In this document: piece after piece, positions 17,410 to 24,971 of the stretch
Layout of the letters: each line of letters begins with the position of its first letter
Position numbering within the stretch: the stretch's first letter is position 1
Source: Wolbachia sp.
GTDB lineage: Bacteria > Pseudomonadota > Alphaproteobacteria > Rickettsiales > Anaplasmataceae
Assembly: GCA_022836975.1 (NCBI GenBank)
Contig: JAIXMJ010000005.1
Coordinates: 1-31,018 of the forward strand
Direction: 5' to 3'
Length of the DNA: 31,018 bases
Notes under the pieces: generated by a model
Told to the model about the DNA's origin: nothing
Seen by the model: the letters and a program-made list of their open reading frames with translations, nothing else
Databases searched by the model: none
Program-made: the position numbers and the translations under genes

Positions 17410-17766
17410 TTAATCGTTAATAACTTTTGGTACTACAAAATATCCATGCTCAGATTTTGTATTAGACAATATTTCTTGCTTAATGTTGTAAGAATTAACC
17501 ACATCCTCTCGTACATGGGTACTTGTATCAATGCTACCATAACGTATAGGAAAAACGTTTTCAGTATTTACTTTTGATAAAATGTTATGTATCCAATCTA
17601 ACATGGTTAGCTCTTTAGAGAAATATTGAATTTCATCATCTGTTAACCTAATTCTTACAAGCTGTGCAATTTTAAGTACCTCTTCTTTTGTAATTGTGAT
17701 TTTTCTTTGACTGGTAAATTTTATTAGTGAGATAATTATATCTTCTGTTGATTTAGTCTGCATCAT
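17410..17766 (-). CDS. gatC: Asp/Glu-tRNA(Asn/Gln) amidotransferase subunit C
   Basis: A 118-residue GatC, the small clasp subunit of the GatCAB complex that makes Gln-tRNA(Gln) and Asn-tRNA(Asn) by transamidation. The family core is seen at ITKEEVLKIAQLVRIRLTDD (about 24-43), LDWIHNILSKVNTENV near 55-70, and the REDVV segment near 87. About 20 extra N-terminal residues precede the core. A start inside MMQ or further in is possible. Its ATG overlaps the prs stop by one base (TAATG), so it is translated after prs. gatB is nearby but divergent from prs, and gatA is not in the window. Confidence 0.88.
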   Translation of the reverse strand: MMQTKSTEDIIISLIKFTSQRKITITKEEVLKIAQLVRIRLTDDEIQYFSKELTMLDWIHNILSKVNTENVFPIRYGSIDTSTHVREDVVNSYNIKQEILSNTKSEHGYFVVPKVIND

Positions 17767-18701
17767 TATCTCCTTTGAATAAATTTTGTTAAAATACTAG
17801 CAACTGAAACAACCTCTATCTTATCAACTTTACCAAGCTTTAGTGGTACAGTGTCTGTGATAATTAATTTATCTAGATTAGATAAAGAAACTTTTTCAAT
17901 TGCGTTACTTGAAAGTATTCCATGTGCTATACACGCAACTACAGAATTTGCCCCACGATTTTTTAACTCAGATGCTGCATTACATAATGTGCTGCCTGAA
18001 TCGATTATATCATCAACAATAACACAATTTTTATCTTTGACTTCACCTATTACATTCATAACATGCGGTGTGTTTACTCTGTCTCTATATTTATCTATTA
18101 CAACAATTCTATCACTGAGTGTTCCAATACCGTATTTTTCTTCTAAAATTTTTGCAAACGCACGTGCCCTTTTTACTGCTCCAATATCAGGTGCAACAAC
18201 AACTAAATTTTGTGTTTGTATAAAATTCTGTATTTGTGTAGAATCAGAGAATATTTCAAGACAACTCAAATTAGCCACTGGTATGTTAAAAAACCCTTCA
18301 ATTTGGCTCGCGTGAAACTCAATTACTGCCATTTGGTCTGCACCTGCAGTTTCAATTAAATTTGCAATTAACTTTGCATTCAACGCAGAACGCATTCCAT
18401 CATTTTCAAATACTCTATCATACCTACTATAGCCATAATAAGGAATGATCGTTATTATCTTCTCTGGCCCCATTCTTTTAACTGCATCAATTGTCAGCAA
18501 AAGCTCTATAACATTATCATTCACAGGAAAAGAGGTAGAATGTATTATGTAAACTTCTTCATTAGATAAATTATTCTCGATCTCTAGATTTGTTTCACTA
18601 TCAGCAAACTTAGAAGCTTTCACAGTAGATGCCTGCACGCTAAGGTCACAAGCCACTAATTTGCCAATTGCTCTGCTTGTGTTGCCTATTACTATCTTCA
18701 T
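17766..18701 (-). CDS. prs: Ribose-phosphate pyrophosphokinase (PRPP synthetase)
   Basis: A 311-residue enzyme making PRPP from ribose 5-phosphate and ATP, the precursor of nucleotides. Family marks include the flexible-loop region IPYYGYSRYDRVFENDG near 92-108 (usual form YARQDR), the APDIGAVKRARAFAKIL segment near 169-185, and the PRPP-binding loop VIVDDIIDSGSTLCNAA near 227-243. The catalytic-loop sequence SRYDRV is slightly divergent from E. coli. gatC follows in translational overlap. Together they supply nucleotides and charged tRNAs. Confidence 0.93.
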   Translation of the reverse strand: MKIVIGNTSRAIGKLVACDLSVQASTVKASKFADSETNLEIENNLSNEEVYIIHSTSFPVNDNVIELLLTIDAVKRMGPEKIITIIPYYGYSRYDRVFENDGMRSALNAKLIANLIETAGADQMAVIEFHASQIEGFFNIPVANLSCLEIFSDSTQIQNFIQTQNLVVVAPDIGAVKRARAFAKILEEKYGIGTLSDRIVVIDKYRDRVNTPHVMNVIGEVKDKNCVIVDDIIDSGSTLCNAASELKNRGANSVVACIAHGILSSNAIEKVSLSNLDKLIITDTVPLKLGKVDKIEVVSVASILTKFIQRR

Positions 18702-18801
18702 AACATATATTATACATCAAAATCAAGATGGATTATACGTCAAACAACTAAAATGTAAATTTCTTTGATTGTTTTTTGTCATTTTATTTTATATAGTTAT
18801 T

Positions 18802-18832
18802 AAAGTTAAACGATAGTTTAGAAAGTTAAACG
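18802..18832 (+). promoter_or_regulatory. 20-bp spaced direct repeats upstream of gatB
   Basis: AAAGTTAAACG appears at 18802-18812 and again at 18822-18832, exactly 20 bases apart (two helical turns). ATAGTTTA follows each copy in similar register (18813-18820 and about 18839). The repeats lie 29-59 bases before the gatB ATG, in the prs-gatB divergent gap. A dimeric regulator site is a reasonable idea, but unproved. Confidence 0.45.
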
Positions 18833-18860
18833 TTTTATATAGTTTAGATGTATAAAATTT

Positions 18861-20285
18861 ATGGTTATAAGAAATTGGGAAGCAGTCATTGGGCTTGAAG
18901 TTCATGCCCAAATTTCTTCTAAAACAAAACTATTTTCTCATGCATCAACTGAGTTTGGTACAGAACATAATACTCAAGTTTCATTAGTAGATGCAGCTAT
19001 GCCAGGTACGTTGCCGTTACTCAATTACTATTGTGTAGAGCAAGCAATACGTACAGGATTGGCATTATCAGGCAAAATTAATAACTGTTCTTATTTTGAC
19101 AGAAAAAATTATTTTTATCCTGATTTGCCGCAAGGTTATCAGATTACACAGTTTTTTGAGCCTATAGTGAAAGATGCTAAACTCCTTATTAATAACGGTA
19201 CACGTGAGATTAGGATTGTCAAAATCCATCTAGAACAAGATACGGGTAAGAGTATTCATGGTGATAGTAAGACATATATAGATTTAAACAGGGCTGGTGT
19301 TGCATTAATGGAAATCGTTTCACAACCAGATTTGAGGTCATCTGAAGAAGCTGCAGAATTTATGAGAAAATTAAGACAGATCTTACGCTATGTTGGCTCA
19401 TGTGATGGGGATATGGAAAAAGGTTCACTACGTTGCGATGCAAATGTTTCAGTGTGTAAAAAGGGTAGTAACGAATTAGGTACTCGTTGTGAAATTAAGA
19501 ATCTTAATTCGATTCGTTATATTGTACAAGCCATAGATTATGAGATAAATAGGCAAATTAAAATTTTAGAAAATGGAGAAATATTAAATCAAGATACGCT
19601 ACTGTTTGACGTTTCTTCTGGAAAGACAAAAGTAATGCGCAATAAAGAGGATGCAAGTGATTATCGGTATTTTCCAGAGCCTGACTTATTACCTGTTATG
19701 ATTACTCAAGACAAGATTGATCTCATATCGTTATCTTTACCTGAACTTCCAGAGCAAAAAAAAATAAATTATATTGAAAGACTTGGTATCAATGAGTATG
19801 ATGCTGATGTTATTATCTCTGATAAAGTAATAGCCGATTATTTTGAAAGGTTAATACAAAAGCATAATCCTAAAACTGCTGTTACATGGCTTACAGTTGA
19901 GCTTTTTGGACGTTTAAATAAAGCAAATATAGATATTGTAGATTCTCCAATTAAAGCAAGTGCATTATCTGAACTTTTAGATTTCATCAATGATGAAACG
20001 ATTTCTGCAAAACTTGGTAAGCAAATTTTTGACATTATGTTTGAAACTGGCAAGCCCGCTGCTGTAATTATAGATGAACAGAATTTGAGGCAGATTACTG
20101 ATGAAAAACAGATATCAATAGTAATAGATAAAGTCATCGGGAACAACCATGACAAAGTTGAAGAATATCAGAATGGTAAAACAAAATTATATGGATTTTT
20201 TGTTGGTGAAGTGATGAAACTTACCAAAGGCAAAGCTAACCCTGATATAGTGAACTCAATTTTAAGTAAAAAGTTGAAGTGTTAG
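18861..20285 (+). CDS. gatB: Asp/Glu-tRNA(Asn/Gln) amidotransferase subunit B
   Basis: A 474-residue subunit of the GatCAB complex that activates mischarged Glu-tRNA(Gln) or Asp-tRNA(Asn) with ATP and transfers ammonia from GatA. Conserved blocks are VIGLEVHAQISSKTKLFSHA at 9-28, NYFYPDLPQGYQITQF near 82, IKIHLEQDTGKSIHG-like KIHLEQDTGKS near 120, VSQPDLRSSEEAAEF near 154, and KEDASDYRYFPEPDLLP near 267. The YqeY-like tail (GKANPDIVNSILSKKL) ends the protein, as usual. Divergent from prs-gatC. Confidence 0.96.
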   Translation: MVIRNWEAVIGLEVHAQISSKTKLFSHASTEFGTEHNTQVSLVDAAMPGTLPLLNYYCVEQAIRTGLALSGKINNCSYFDRKNYFYPDLPQGYQITQFFEPIVKDAKLLINNGTREIRIVKIHLEQDTGKSIHGDSKTYIDLNRAGVALMEIVSQPDLRSSEEAAEFMRKLRQILRYVGSCDGDMEKGSLRCDANVSVCKKGSNELGTRCEIKNLNSIRYIVQAIDYEINRQIKILENGEILNQDTLLFDVSSGKTKVMRNKEDASDYRYFPEPDLLPVMITQDKIDLISLSLPELPEQKKINYIERLGINEYDADVIISDKVIADYFERLIQKHNPKTAVTWLTVELFGRLNKANIDIVDSPIKASALSELLDFINDETISAKLGKQIFDIMFETGKPAAVIIDEQNLRQITDEKQISIVIDKVIGNNHDKVEEYQNGKTKLYGFFVGEVMKLTKGKANPDIVNSILSKKLKC

Positions 20286-20299
20286 TTTAATTTTTTGAT

Positions 20300-20404
20300 T
20301 TATAACCCTTTCATTAAAGATCTGAATGAGATAGGATAATGAAGGAGAAAAAGTCACCAGACGCTTTAAGGAAACAAGCAATGCAGGCTTTGGATCAGGG
20401 AAAT
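20300..20404 (+). pseudogene. Transposase N-terminal relic (possible IS630-type orfA), copy 2
   Basis: An ATG at 20340 opens a 22-codon frame (KKSPDALRKQAMQALDQGN) that stops at TAG. With its upstream flank it is the inverted-orientation partner of 17225-17320. The shared N-terminal pattern suggests both are leftovers of one element with a helix-turn-helix transposase start. No terminal repeats are evident. Confidence 0.4.
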
Positions 20405-20442
20405 TAGATCTTCGGACTATTGTGGAAAATGCTATAACCTCA

Positions 20443-20513
20443 TTACTGAATTTATGATATCATTTGCAATTCCTCCCCATCTACCCCTTCTTCCAGGCAA
20501 ATGACTTTAGATC
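20443..20513 (-). mobile_element. IS427-type transposase fragment
   Basis: On the minus strand this segment aligns with the 5' transposase region of copies A and B (for example AAAGTCATTTGCCTGGAAGA compared with AAAGTCACTTGCCTGGAAGA in copy B). Only about 70 bases remain. The join to unrelated sequence at about 20513 is abrupt. Confidence 0.6.
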
Positions 20514-20645
20514 CTCTGCAAAGCACTGCGAAGTATTTTGAGTATGGAGTAGTCCAAAAGTAGAATTAGCTAAAAACCATGTTTTAGATTCACGAGACCA
20601 GCTATTATGCGGTCTTTTTACTACTTCTTTGTAATTCATTGCCAT
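20481..20645 (-). pseudogene. Chimeric 54-codon open frame ending in IS sequence
   Basis: From ATG 20645 the frame reads MAMNYKEVVKRPHNSWSRES and then KTWFLANSTFGLLHTQNTSQ, and its last nine residues (LKSFAWKKG) come from the IS427-type fragment in an unnatural frame. The first 45 residues are not recognised. They may be the start of a native gene cut off by the IS, or another IS piece. There is no strong ribosome binding site close to the ATG, so expression is doubtful. Confidence 0.3.
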
Positions 20646-20699
20646 ATTTTTATTTTAAAAATAATATTCTACTCCCTTATTTATTTCTTTTCATTTATT

Positions 20700-21171
20700 T
20701 TGTTGTAGCTTTGCAGAGGGTCTCTTGTGTATCTACTGCAATATGGCACTTTATTCCTGAAATCTTCTTGACTGCATCATAACCTCTTTCTTCAGCAGCA
20801 TCAGTATTTTTCACACTCTGAGCGTCAATTATGCAGAAACTTGTTTTGGTCAATGGACCTCTCCAACCAATTTTTTTTAAAACGATTTCCAGAATACTTT
20901 CTCTCTCTTCATTCGGTCCATTTCTTGAAATAGTCGTAACAATTGCGCCATTTTAGAAACTCTTTTGGCAGCATTCGCCACTGACAGCCAGCCGCTTTTT
21001 CAGCACGCCACAAAATAATTCCCAGTTTTCTTGGCTTCGTCTTCTTTCACGCGCTTTCTAAAACTGGCCTAATCTTTTCGAATTTTTCACGACCTTGGGT
21101 ATATGTTTCTCATAATTTACCTTATTTCAACTACACTTATCTTACTATATTCATAGATCGCGTACAAGCTC
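20700..21171 (-). mobile_element. IS5-family element, 5' half only
   Basis: The minus strand matches the first two thirds of the transposase gene of the full copy at 23465-24240. It runs from the terminal repeat (GAGCTTGTACGCGATC at 21171-21156) through the K-x-L-D-L region to the segment for IIDAQSVKNTD and HIAVDTQGLL. The other end is missing before about 20700. TTA follows the outer end at 21172-21174, the target sequence also seen at the other copies. The reading frame is interrupted, so the transposase is dead. Confidence 0.8.
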
Positions 21172-21266
21172 TTATAAATCTTCAACTGTAAAACTATTAG
21201 CATATATTAATCAAATCCTATTTTGCAAAAGATCCAAAGTTTATTGAGCTTATATGTGTTCTAGAT

Positions 21267-21292
21267 CTTGAAATTCAACTAATAAGTATATA
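21267..21292 (+). promoter_or_regulatory. Possible heat-shock type promoter of groESL
   Basis: CTTGAAA at 21267-21273 equals the sigma-32 -35 consensus, about 56 bases before the groES ATG. No good CCCCAT-like -10 follows; instead a TATATATA run (21287-21294) sits at a suitable distance for a vegetative-like -10. Mixed promoters of this kind are plausible for groE in Anaplasmataceae. Weak evidence. Confidence 0.4.
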
Positions 21293-21328
21293 TATAAGAC
21301 CTTAGATAATTTATGTAGAGGAGAGTCA

Positions 21329-21622
21329 ATGTTGAAAGTAAACATAAAGGTATTGTATGACAATGTGCTCATTCAGCCAATTGTTGAGGAAAAGCAAGGT
21401 AGTATTGTGATTCCACCAAGTTCAGAAAAAAAGCCAACTAAAGGTAAAGTAGTGGTTGTTGGTGAAGGTACACGGGGTTCAGACGGTGCATGTATACCTT
21501 TAAAAGTGAAGGTTGGTGATATAGTATTTTACCGTCAATGGGGTGGCAGTGAGCTCGAACATAATGATGAGAAATTTATTGTTATGAAAGAGTCTGAAAT
21601 ACTTGCCGTTATAATAGAATAA
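21329..21622 (+). CDS. groES: Co-chaperonin GroES (10 kDa)
   Basis: A 97-residue GroES, the heptameric lid of the GroEL cage. The start VLYDNVLIQPIVEEKQGSIV, the mobile loop (GSIVIPPSSEKKPTKGKVV at about 25-43), the roof segment near 50 and KVGDIVFYRQWGGSEL near 62 are typical. The start is ATG 21329 with a strong AGGAGAG site five bases upstream. groEL follows after 42 bases. Confidence 0.96.
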   Translation: MLKVNIKVLYDNVLIQPIVEEKQGSIVIPPSSEKKPTKGKVVVVGEGTRGSDGACIPLKVKVGDIVFYRQWGGSELEHNDEKFIVMKESEILAVIIE

Positions 21623-21664
21623 TATTTAATTTGTTAATTTTGGATTTTTAAGAGGTGATAAAAT

Positions 21665-23317
21665 ATGGCTAATACAGTAGTACATGCTGAGCAAATGCAA
21701 AAAGCAGTTTGTGAAGTGGCATCAATAGTGGATTCCACTGTAGGGATAACTAGTGGACCGAAAGGACTAACAGTAGGTGTGAGTAAGCCTTACGGTAGTC
21801 CAGAGGTTACAAAGGATGGTTATAAGGTAATGAAAAACATAAAGCCAGAGGAACCATTACATTCTGCAATAGCAGGTATATTTGCTCAAAGTTGTTCTCA
21901 ATGTAATGATAAGGTTGGTGATGGGACAACAACGTGTTCCATATTAACTAGCAACATAATTATGGAAGCTTTAAAGCCGATTGCTGCTGGTACCGATCGT
22001 GTGGCGATTAAAAATGGGATGCTAAAAGCAAAAGATCTTGTACTGCAAGAAATAAGATCAATGTCTCGTATAATTTCTTCAGATAAAACTGAAGAAGTGA
22101 AACAAGTTGCTACTATTTCTGCGAATGGTGACAAAGAAATAGGTAGTATTATTGCTGATGCTGTAAAAAAGGTTGGCAAAGAAGGGGTAATTACTGTAGA
22201 GGAAGGTAAAAGTTCTAAAGCATTAGAACTTGATTTTACTCTTGGTATGAAGCAAGATCGTGGTTATATTTCTCATTATTTTGTAACAAATAGTGATCAA
22301 TCAACGAAACAACCTACTGTTGAATTTGATGATCCATATATTTTCATTACAGAGAAAAAATTAAGTACTATACAACCTTTATTACCTATTCTTGAAGGTG
22401 TAGTAAAATCTGGTAGGCCGTTGCTCATTATTGCAGAAGATGTCGAAGGTGAAGCACTAACTACACTAGTTTTCAATAAATTACGCGGTGGTTTAAAGAT
22501 TGCTGCAATAAAAGCTCCAGGTTTTGGGGATCGAAGAAAGGAGATACTTGAAGATATCGCAATCTTAACTGGTGCTAAATATGTTATAAAAGATGAAATA
22601 GGGGTAAAGATGGAAGATGTACCTCTTACAGATCTTGGTACTGCAAGAAAGGTTACAATCACTAAAGAAGATACTATAATTTCTAATGAAAATAGTAATT
22701 CTGATGCAGTAGAGAAAAGAATAGCACAAATTCATGCTCAGATTGAAGCTTCAACATCTGATTATGATAAAGAAAAGCTTAGAGAACGTTTAGCAAAACT
22801 GGCAGGTGGTGTTGCAGTGATTAAAATTGGAGGTGCAACAGAGGTAGAGGCTAAAGAACGTAAGGATAGAGCTGAGGATGCATTGCATGCTACTAGGGCT
22901 GCTTTAGAAGAGGGTATAGTACCTGGTGGTGGGGTGGCTTTGCTCTACGCTGTGACTGCACTTGAAAAGTTGAAAGGTAGTAGCGATGAAGAACAAATAG
23001 GTATTAATGTTATCAAAAAGGTTCTTAGTGCTCCAATCAGAAGGTTGGTAAAGAATGCCGGTCTTGAACCTGCTGTAATCATTGATTATTTGCTTAAACA
23101 AAATGATAAGGAACTTATATACAATGTTGAAGCTATGAATTATGCTAATGGATTTACAGCTGGTGTAATTGATCCAGCAAAAGTAGTACGTATTGCTTTT
23201 GAAATAGCTGTATCTGTTGCGAGTTTACTCATCACAACTGAATCTATGATAGTCGATATTCCTGAAAAGAATAATAGTCCTGCTGCTCCTATGGGAGGAG
23301 GAATGGGAGACTTCTAG
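21665..23317 (+). CDS. groEL: Chaperonin GroEL (60 kDa)
   Basis: A 550-residue chaperonin that folds proteins inside its double-ring cage with GroES and ATP. ATP-site markers are ITSGPKGLTVGVSKPYGSPEVTKDG (28-52; family form GPKGRNV), NDKVGDGTTTCSILT (81-95; family GDGTTTATVL) and the EEGIVPGGGVALLYA block near 408. The C-terminus has the GGGMGDF tail, the last part of the usual GGM repeats. The sequence has the Anaplasmataceae flavour (cysteines SQCNDKVGDGTTTCS). AAGAGGTGA lies before the ATG. A perfect terminator follows 16 bases downstream. Confidence 0.97.
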   Translation: MANTVVHAEQMQKAVCEVASIVDSTVGITSGPKGLTVGVSKPYGSPEVTKDGYKVMKNIKPEEPLHSAIAGIFAQSCSQCNDKVGDGTTTCSILTSNIIMEALKPIAAGTDRVAIKNGMLKAKDLVLQEIRSMSRIISSDKTEEVKQVATISANGDKEIGSIIADAVKKVGKEGVITVEEGKSSKALELDFTLGMKQDRGYISHYFVTNSDQSTKQPTVEFDDPYIFITEKKLSTIQPLLPILEGVVKSGRPLLIIAEDVEGEALTTLVFNKLRGGLKIAAIKAPGFGDRRKEILEDIAILTGAKYVIKDEIGVKMEDVPLTDLGTARKVTITKEDTIISNENSNSDAVEKRIAQIHAQIEASTSDYDKEKLRERLAKLAGGVAVIKIGGATEVEAKERKDRAEDALHATRAALEEGIVPGGGVALLYAVTALEKLKGSSDEEQIGINVIKKVLSAPIRRLVKNAGLEPAVIIDYLLKQNDKELIYNVEAMNYANGFTAGVIDPAKVVRIAFEIAVSVASLLITTESMIVDIPEKNNSPAAPMGGGMGDF

Positions 23318-23332
23318 TAAAAAAACAATAAA

Positions 23333-23366
23333 CAAAAAATGGAGCAAATTATTGCTCCATTTTTTG
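23333..23366 (+). terminator. Rho-independent terminator of groESL
   Basis: A perfect 15-bp stem CAAAAAATGGAGCAA (23333-23347) / TTGCTCCATTTTTTG (23352-23366) with a 4-base ATTA loop and T-rich tail starts 16 bases past groEL. The A and T runs on both sides make it usable in both directions, which would also block transcription from the IS region beyond. Confidence 0.9.
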
Positions 23367-23464
23367 TTTTACTTATTCTCTTTCGGAACTCATTTTGCTA
23401 ACTTCTTATGTATCTAACATTCCTAGTACATTATTTAAACTTTTAGGAATTAAGCCATACATTA

Positions 23465-24240
23465 GAGCCTGTACGCGATCTATAAATATAATAAGATACG
23501 TGTAGTTGAGATAAGGTAAATTATGAGAAACATATACCCAAGATTGTGAAAAATTCAAAAAGATTAAGCCAATTTTGGAAAGCGCACGAAAGAAGACGAA
23601 GCCAAGAAAACTGGATTTAGTACTATATGTACTAAAAAATGGCTGTGGCGGCGGATGCTGCCAAAAGAGTTTCCAAAATGGCGCAATTGTTACGACTATT
23701 TCAAGAAATGGACCGAACGAAGATAGAGAAAGTATTCTGGAAATCGTCTTAAAAAAATTGGTTGGAGAGGTACGTTGATCAAAACAAGTTTCTGCATAAT
23801 TGACGCTCAGACTGTGAAAAATACTGATACTGCTGGAGAAAAAGGTTATGATGCGGGCAAGAAGAAGATTTCAGGAATAAAGCGCCATATTGCAGTCGAT
23901 ACACAAGGTTTGCTGCATGCAATTTATATTACTAGAGCTAACTGCTGTAGAAATGGTTTGTAGACAAGAAAAAATCTTTCCAAAGTTCGGGATTGATACA
24001 GGTTATACAGGAGAAAGTTTTGCAACTCAAATAAAGACAATTATTGGTGCAACTGCTAAAGCGCAGTGAGCTACATTTATTTGTGGTATTGCCAAAAAGG
24101 TGGGTTGTAGAGAGGTCTTTTGCCTGGCTAGATGAATGTAGGAGGCTATGGAAAAACTGTGAAAGAACGCTTAATACTAGCCTGCAAATGGTTGTTTTAG
24201 CTTTCTCTCTTCTATTGTTAAAAAGATTGTGAACAGGCTC
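23465..24240 (+). mobile_element. IS5-family element, full length but degenerate
   Basis: A 776-base element with imperfect terminal inverted repeats: GAGCCTGTACGCGATC at the left and GATTGTGAACAGGCTC at the right. It is flanked by TTA on the left and TAA on the right, so a target duplication, if present, has decayed. It is the reference copy for relics at 178-413, 20700-21171, 24336-24650 and 24654-24682. It holds one plus-strand transposase pseudogene. Confidence 0.8.
23523..24232 (+). pseudogene. IS5-family DDE transposase, frameshifted
   Basis: The reading starts at ATG 23523 (MRNIYP), loses frame, then continues open from about 23545 as KIKPILESARKKTKPRKLDL and on to ILEIVLKKLVGEVR (stop at 23776-23778). 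The next frame (from about 23775) carries IIDAQTVKNTDTAGEKGYDA and GIKRHIAVDTQGLL, with the first catalytic aspartate in IIDAQ. The final frame to 24232 gives FVVLPKRWVVERSFAWLDEC with the conserved RxxxxRxFAWL end, whose E is the third DDE residue. At least three frameshifts break it. Confidence 0.8.
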
Positions 24241-24332
24241 TAATATTGCATGTCCTATTTTAGCTTACATAATACTCCACAATTGATTCAAATAGGTCAA
24301 AATATAGCGTTTCTTGCAACAGTCAGAAGATC

Positions 24333-24653
24333 TTAGAGCCTGTTCACAATCTTTTTTTAACCAGAACATTTTCTCTATCCTCATTCGGTTTTTTACCCCA
24401 TTTCTTGAAATAGTCGTAACAATTGCGCCATTTTGGAAACTCTTTTGGCAGCATTCACCACTGACAGCCACTTTTTCAGCACACCACAAAATAACTCCAA
24501 GTTTTCTTGGTTTCCTCTTCTTCTTCCGTACGCTTTCTAAAATTAACCTAATCTTTTCGAATTTTTCATGATCTTGGGTATATGTTTCTCATAGTTCACC
24601 TTACTTCAACTATACTCATCTCACCATATTTATAGATCGCGTACAGGCTCTTA
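24333..24653 (-). mobile_element. MITE-like non-autonomous derivative, 315 bp, with TTA target duplications
   Basis: The element occupies 24336-24650: GAGCCTGTTCACAATC at one end and GATCGCGTACAGGCTC at the other, bounded by TTA at 24333-24335 and 24651-24653. Inside, one IS end is joined directly to the transposase 5' part, removing about 450 bases of the coding region. It shares the extra bases GTTTTTTACCC with the relic at 178-413. It cannot encode a transposase but has both ends and a clean target duplication, so it was mobilised in trans. Confidence 0.8.
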
Positions 24654-24682
24654 GAGCCTGTTCACAATCTTTTTAACAATAG
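24654..24682 (-). mobile_element. 29-bp solo end of the same IS family
   Basis: The bases from GAGCCTGTTCACAATCTTTT to CAATAG are the exact reverse complement of 24212-24240, the right end of the full copy. Homology stops after 24682. The shared TTA (24651-24653) lies between it and the MITE-like element, suggesting that the MITE inserted at the TTA flanking an older copy that later was deleted. Confidence 0.7.
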
Positions 24683-24868
24683 ATCTCTTTCGTACTTCAT
24701 TCTCTCCATCCTTAAAGCTCTTATTCTACTACTTCTTTCACACTTTTGCTAGTTTCAAAAGAAATCTAATTATATAAAGTTTAGTCTTGTGTATTAATAA
24801 TAATTTAATCAATTTTAGTTACAACATGAAAGTTGTGGATAAGTAAAATAGCATTTATGAGGCATTTT
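24683..24868. other. Intergenic AT-rich sequence
   Basis: No gene, IS end or strong hairpin seen between the last IS remnant and the GC-richer segment. The base composition is like the rest of the spacer DNA. Confidence 0.4.
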
Positions 24869-24956
24869 ACTAAGGGTCTCGGCTGTTAGATCCTAACAGG
24901 TGTGAGGCTAGAGGGGCTTACTTGGGTGCAGTTTATGCACCCTTTAAAGGTTCGTC
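24869..24956 (+). ncRNA. Possible structured RNA with two perfect hairpins
   Basis: Within AT-rich spacer this short block is clearly richer in G and C. It holds CTGTTAG ATC CTAACAG (7-bp stem, 3-base loop) nested between CTC and GAG, and further on GGGTGCA GTTTA TGCACCC (7-bp stem, 5-base loop). No T run follows at once, so it is not a simple terminator. The strand is assumed from the neighbouring plus-strand genes. It does not match the key motifs of SRP RNA, RNase P RNA or a tRNA. It might be a small RNA, a leader, or a decayed IS or palindrome. Low confidence. Confidence 0.3.
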
Positions 24957-24971
24957 TTAAAATATATATAA

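Noticed and set aside
17127..17577. Short plus-strand frames of 63-68 codons between ppiD and gatC
   Set aside because: The first is antisense to an IS relic, the second antisense to gatC; neither has a plausible start context.
17851..18315. 154-codon plus-strand frame opposite prs
   Set aside because: It lies fully antisense to the clearly conserved prs gene and shows no recognisable domain or ribosome binding site.
22297..22662. 121-codon minus-strand frame
   Set aside because: Antisense shadow within groEL.
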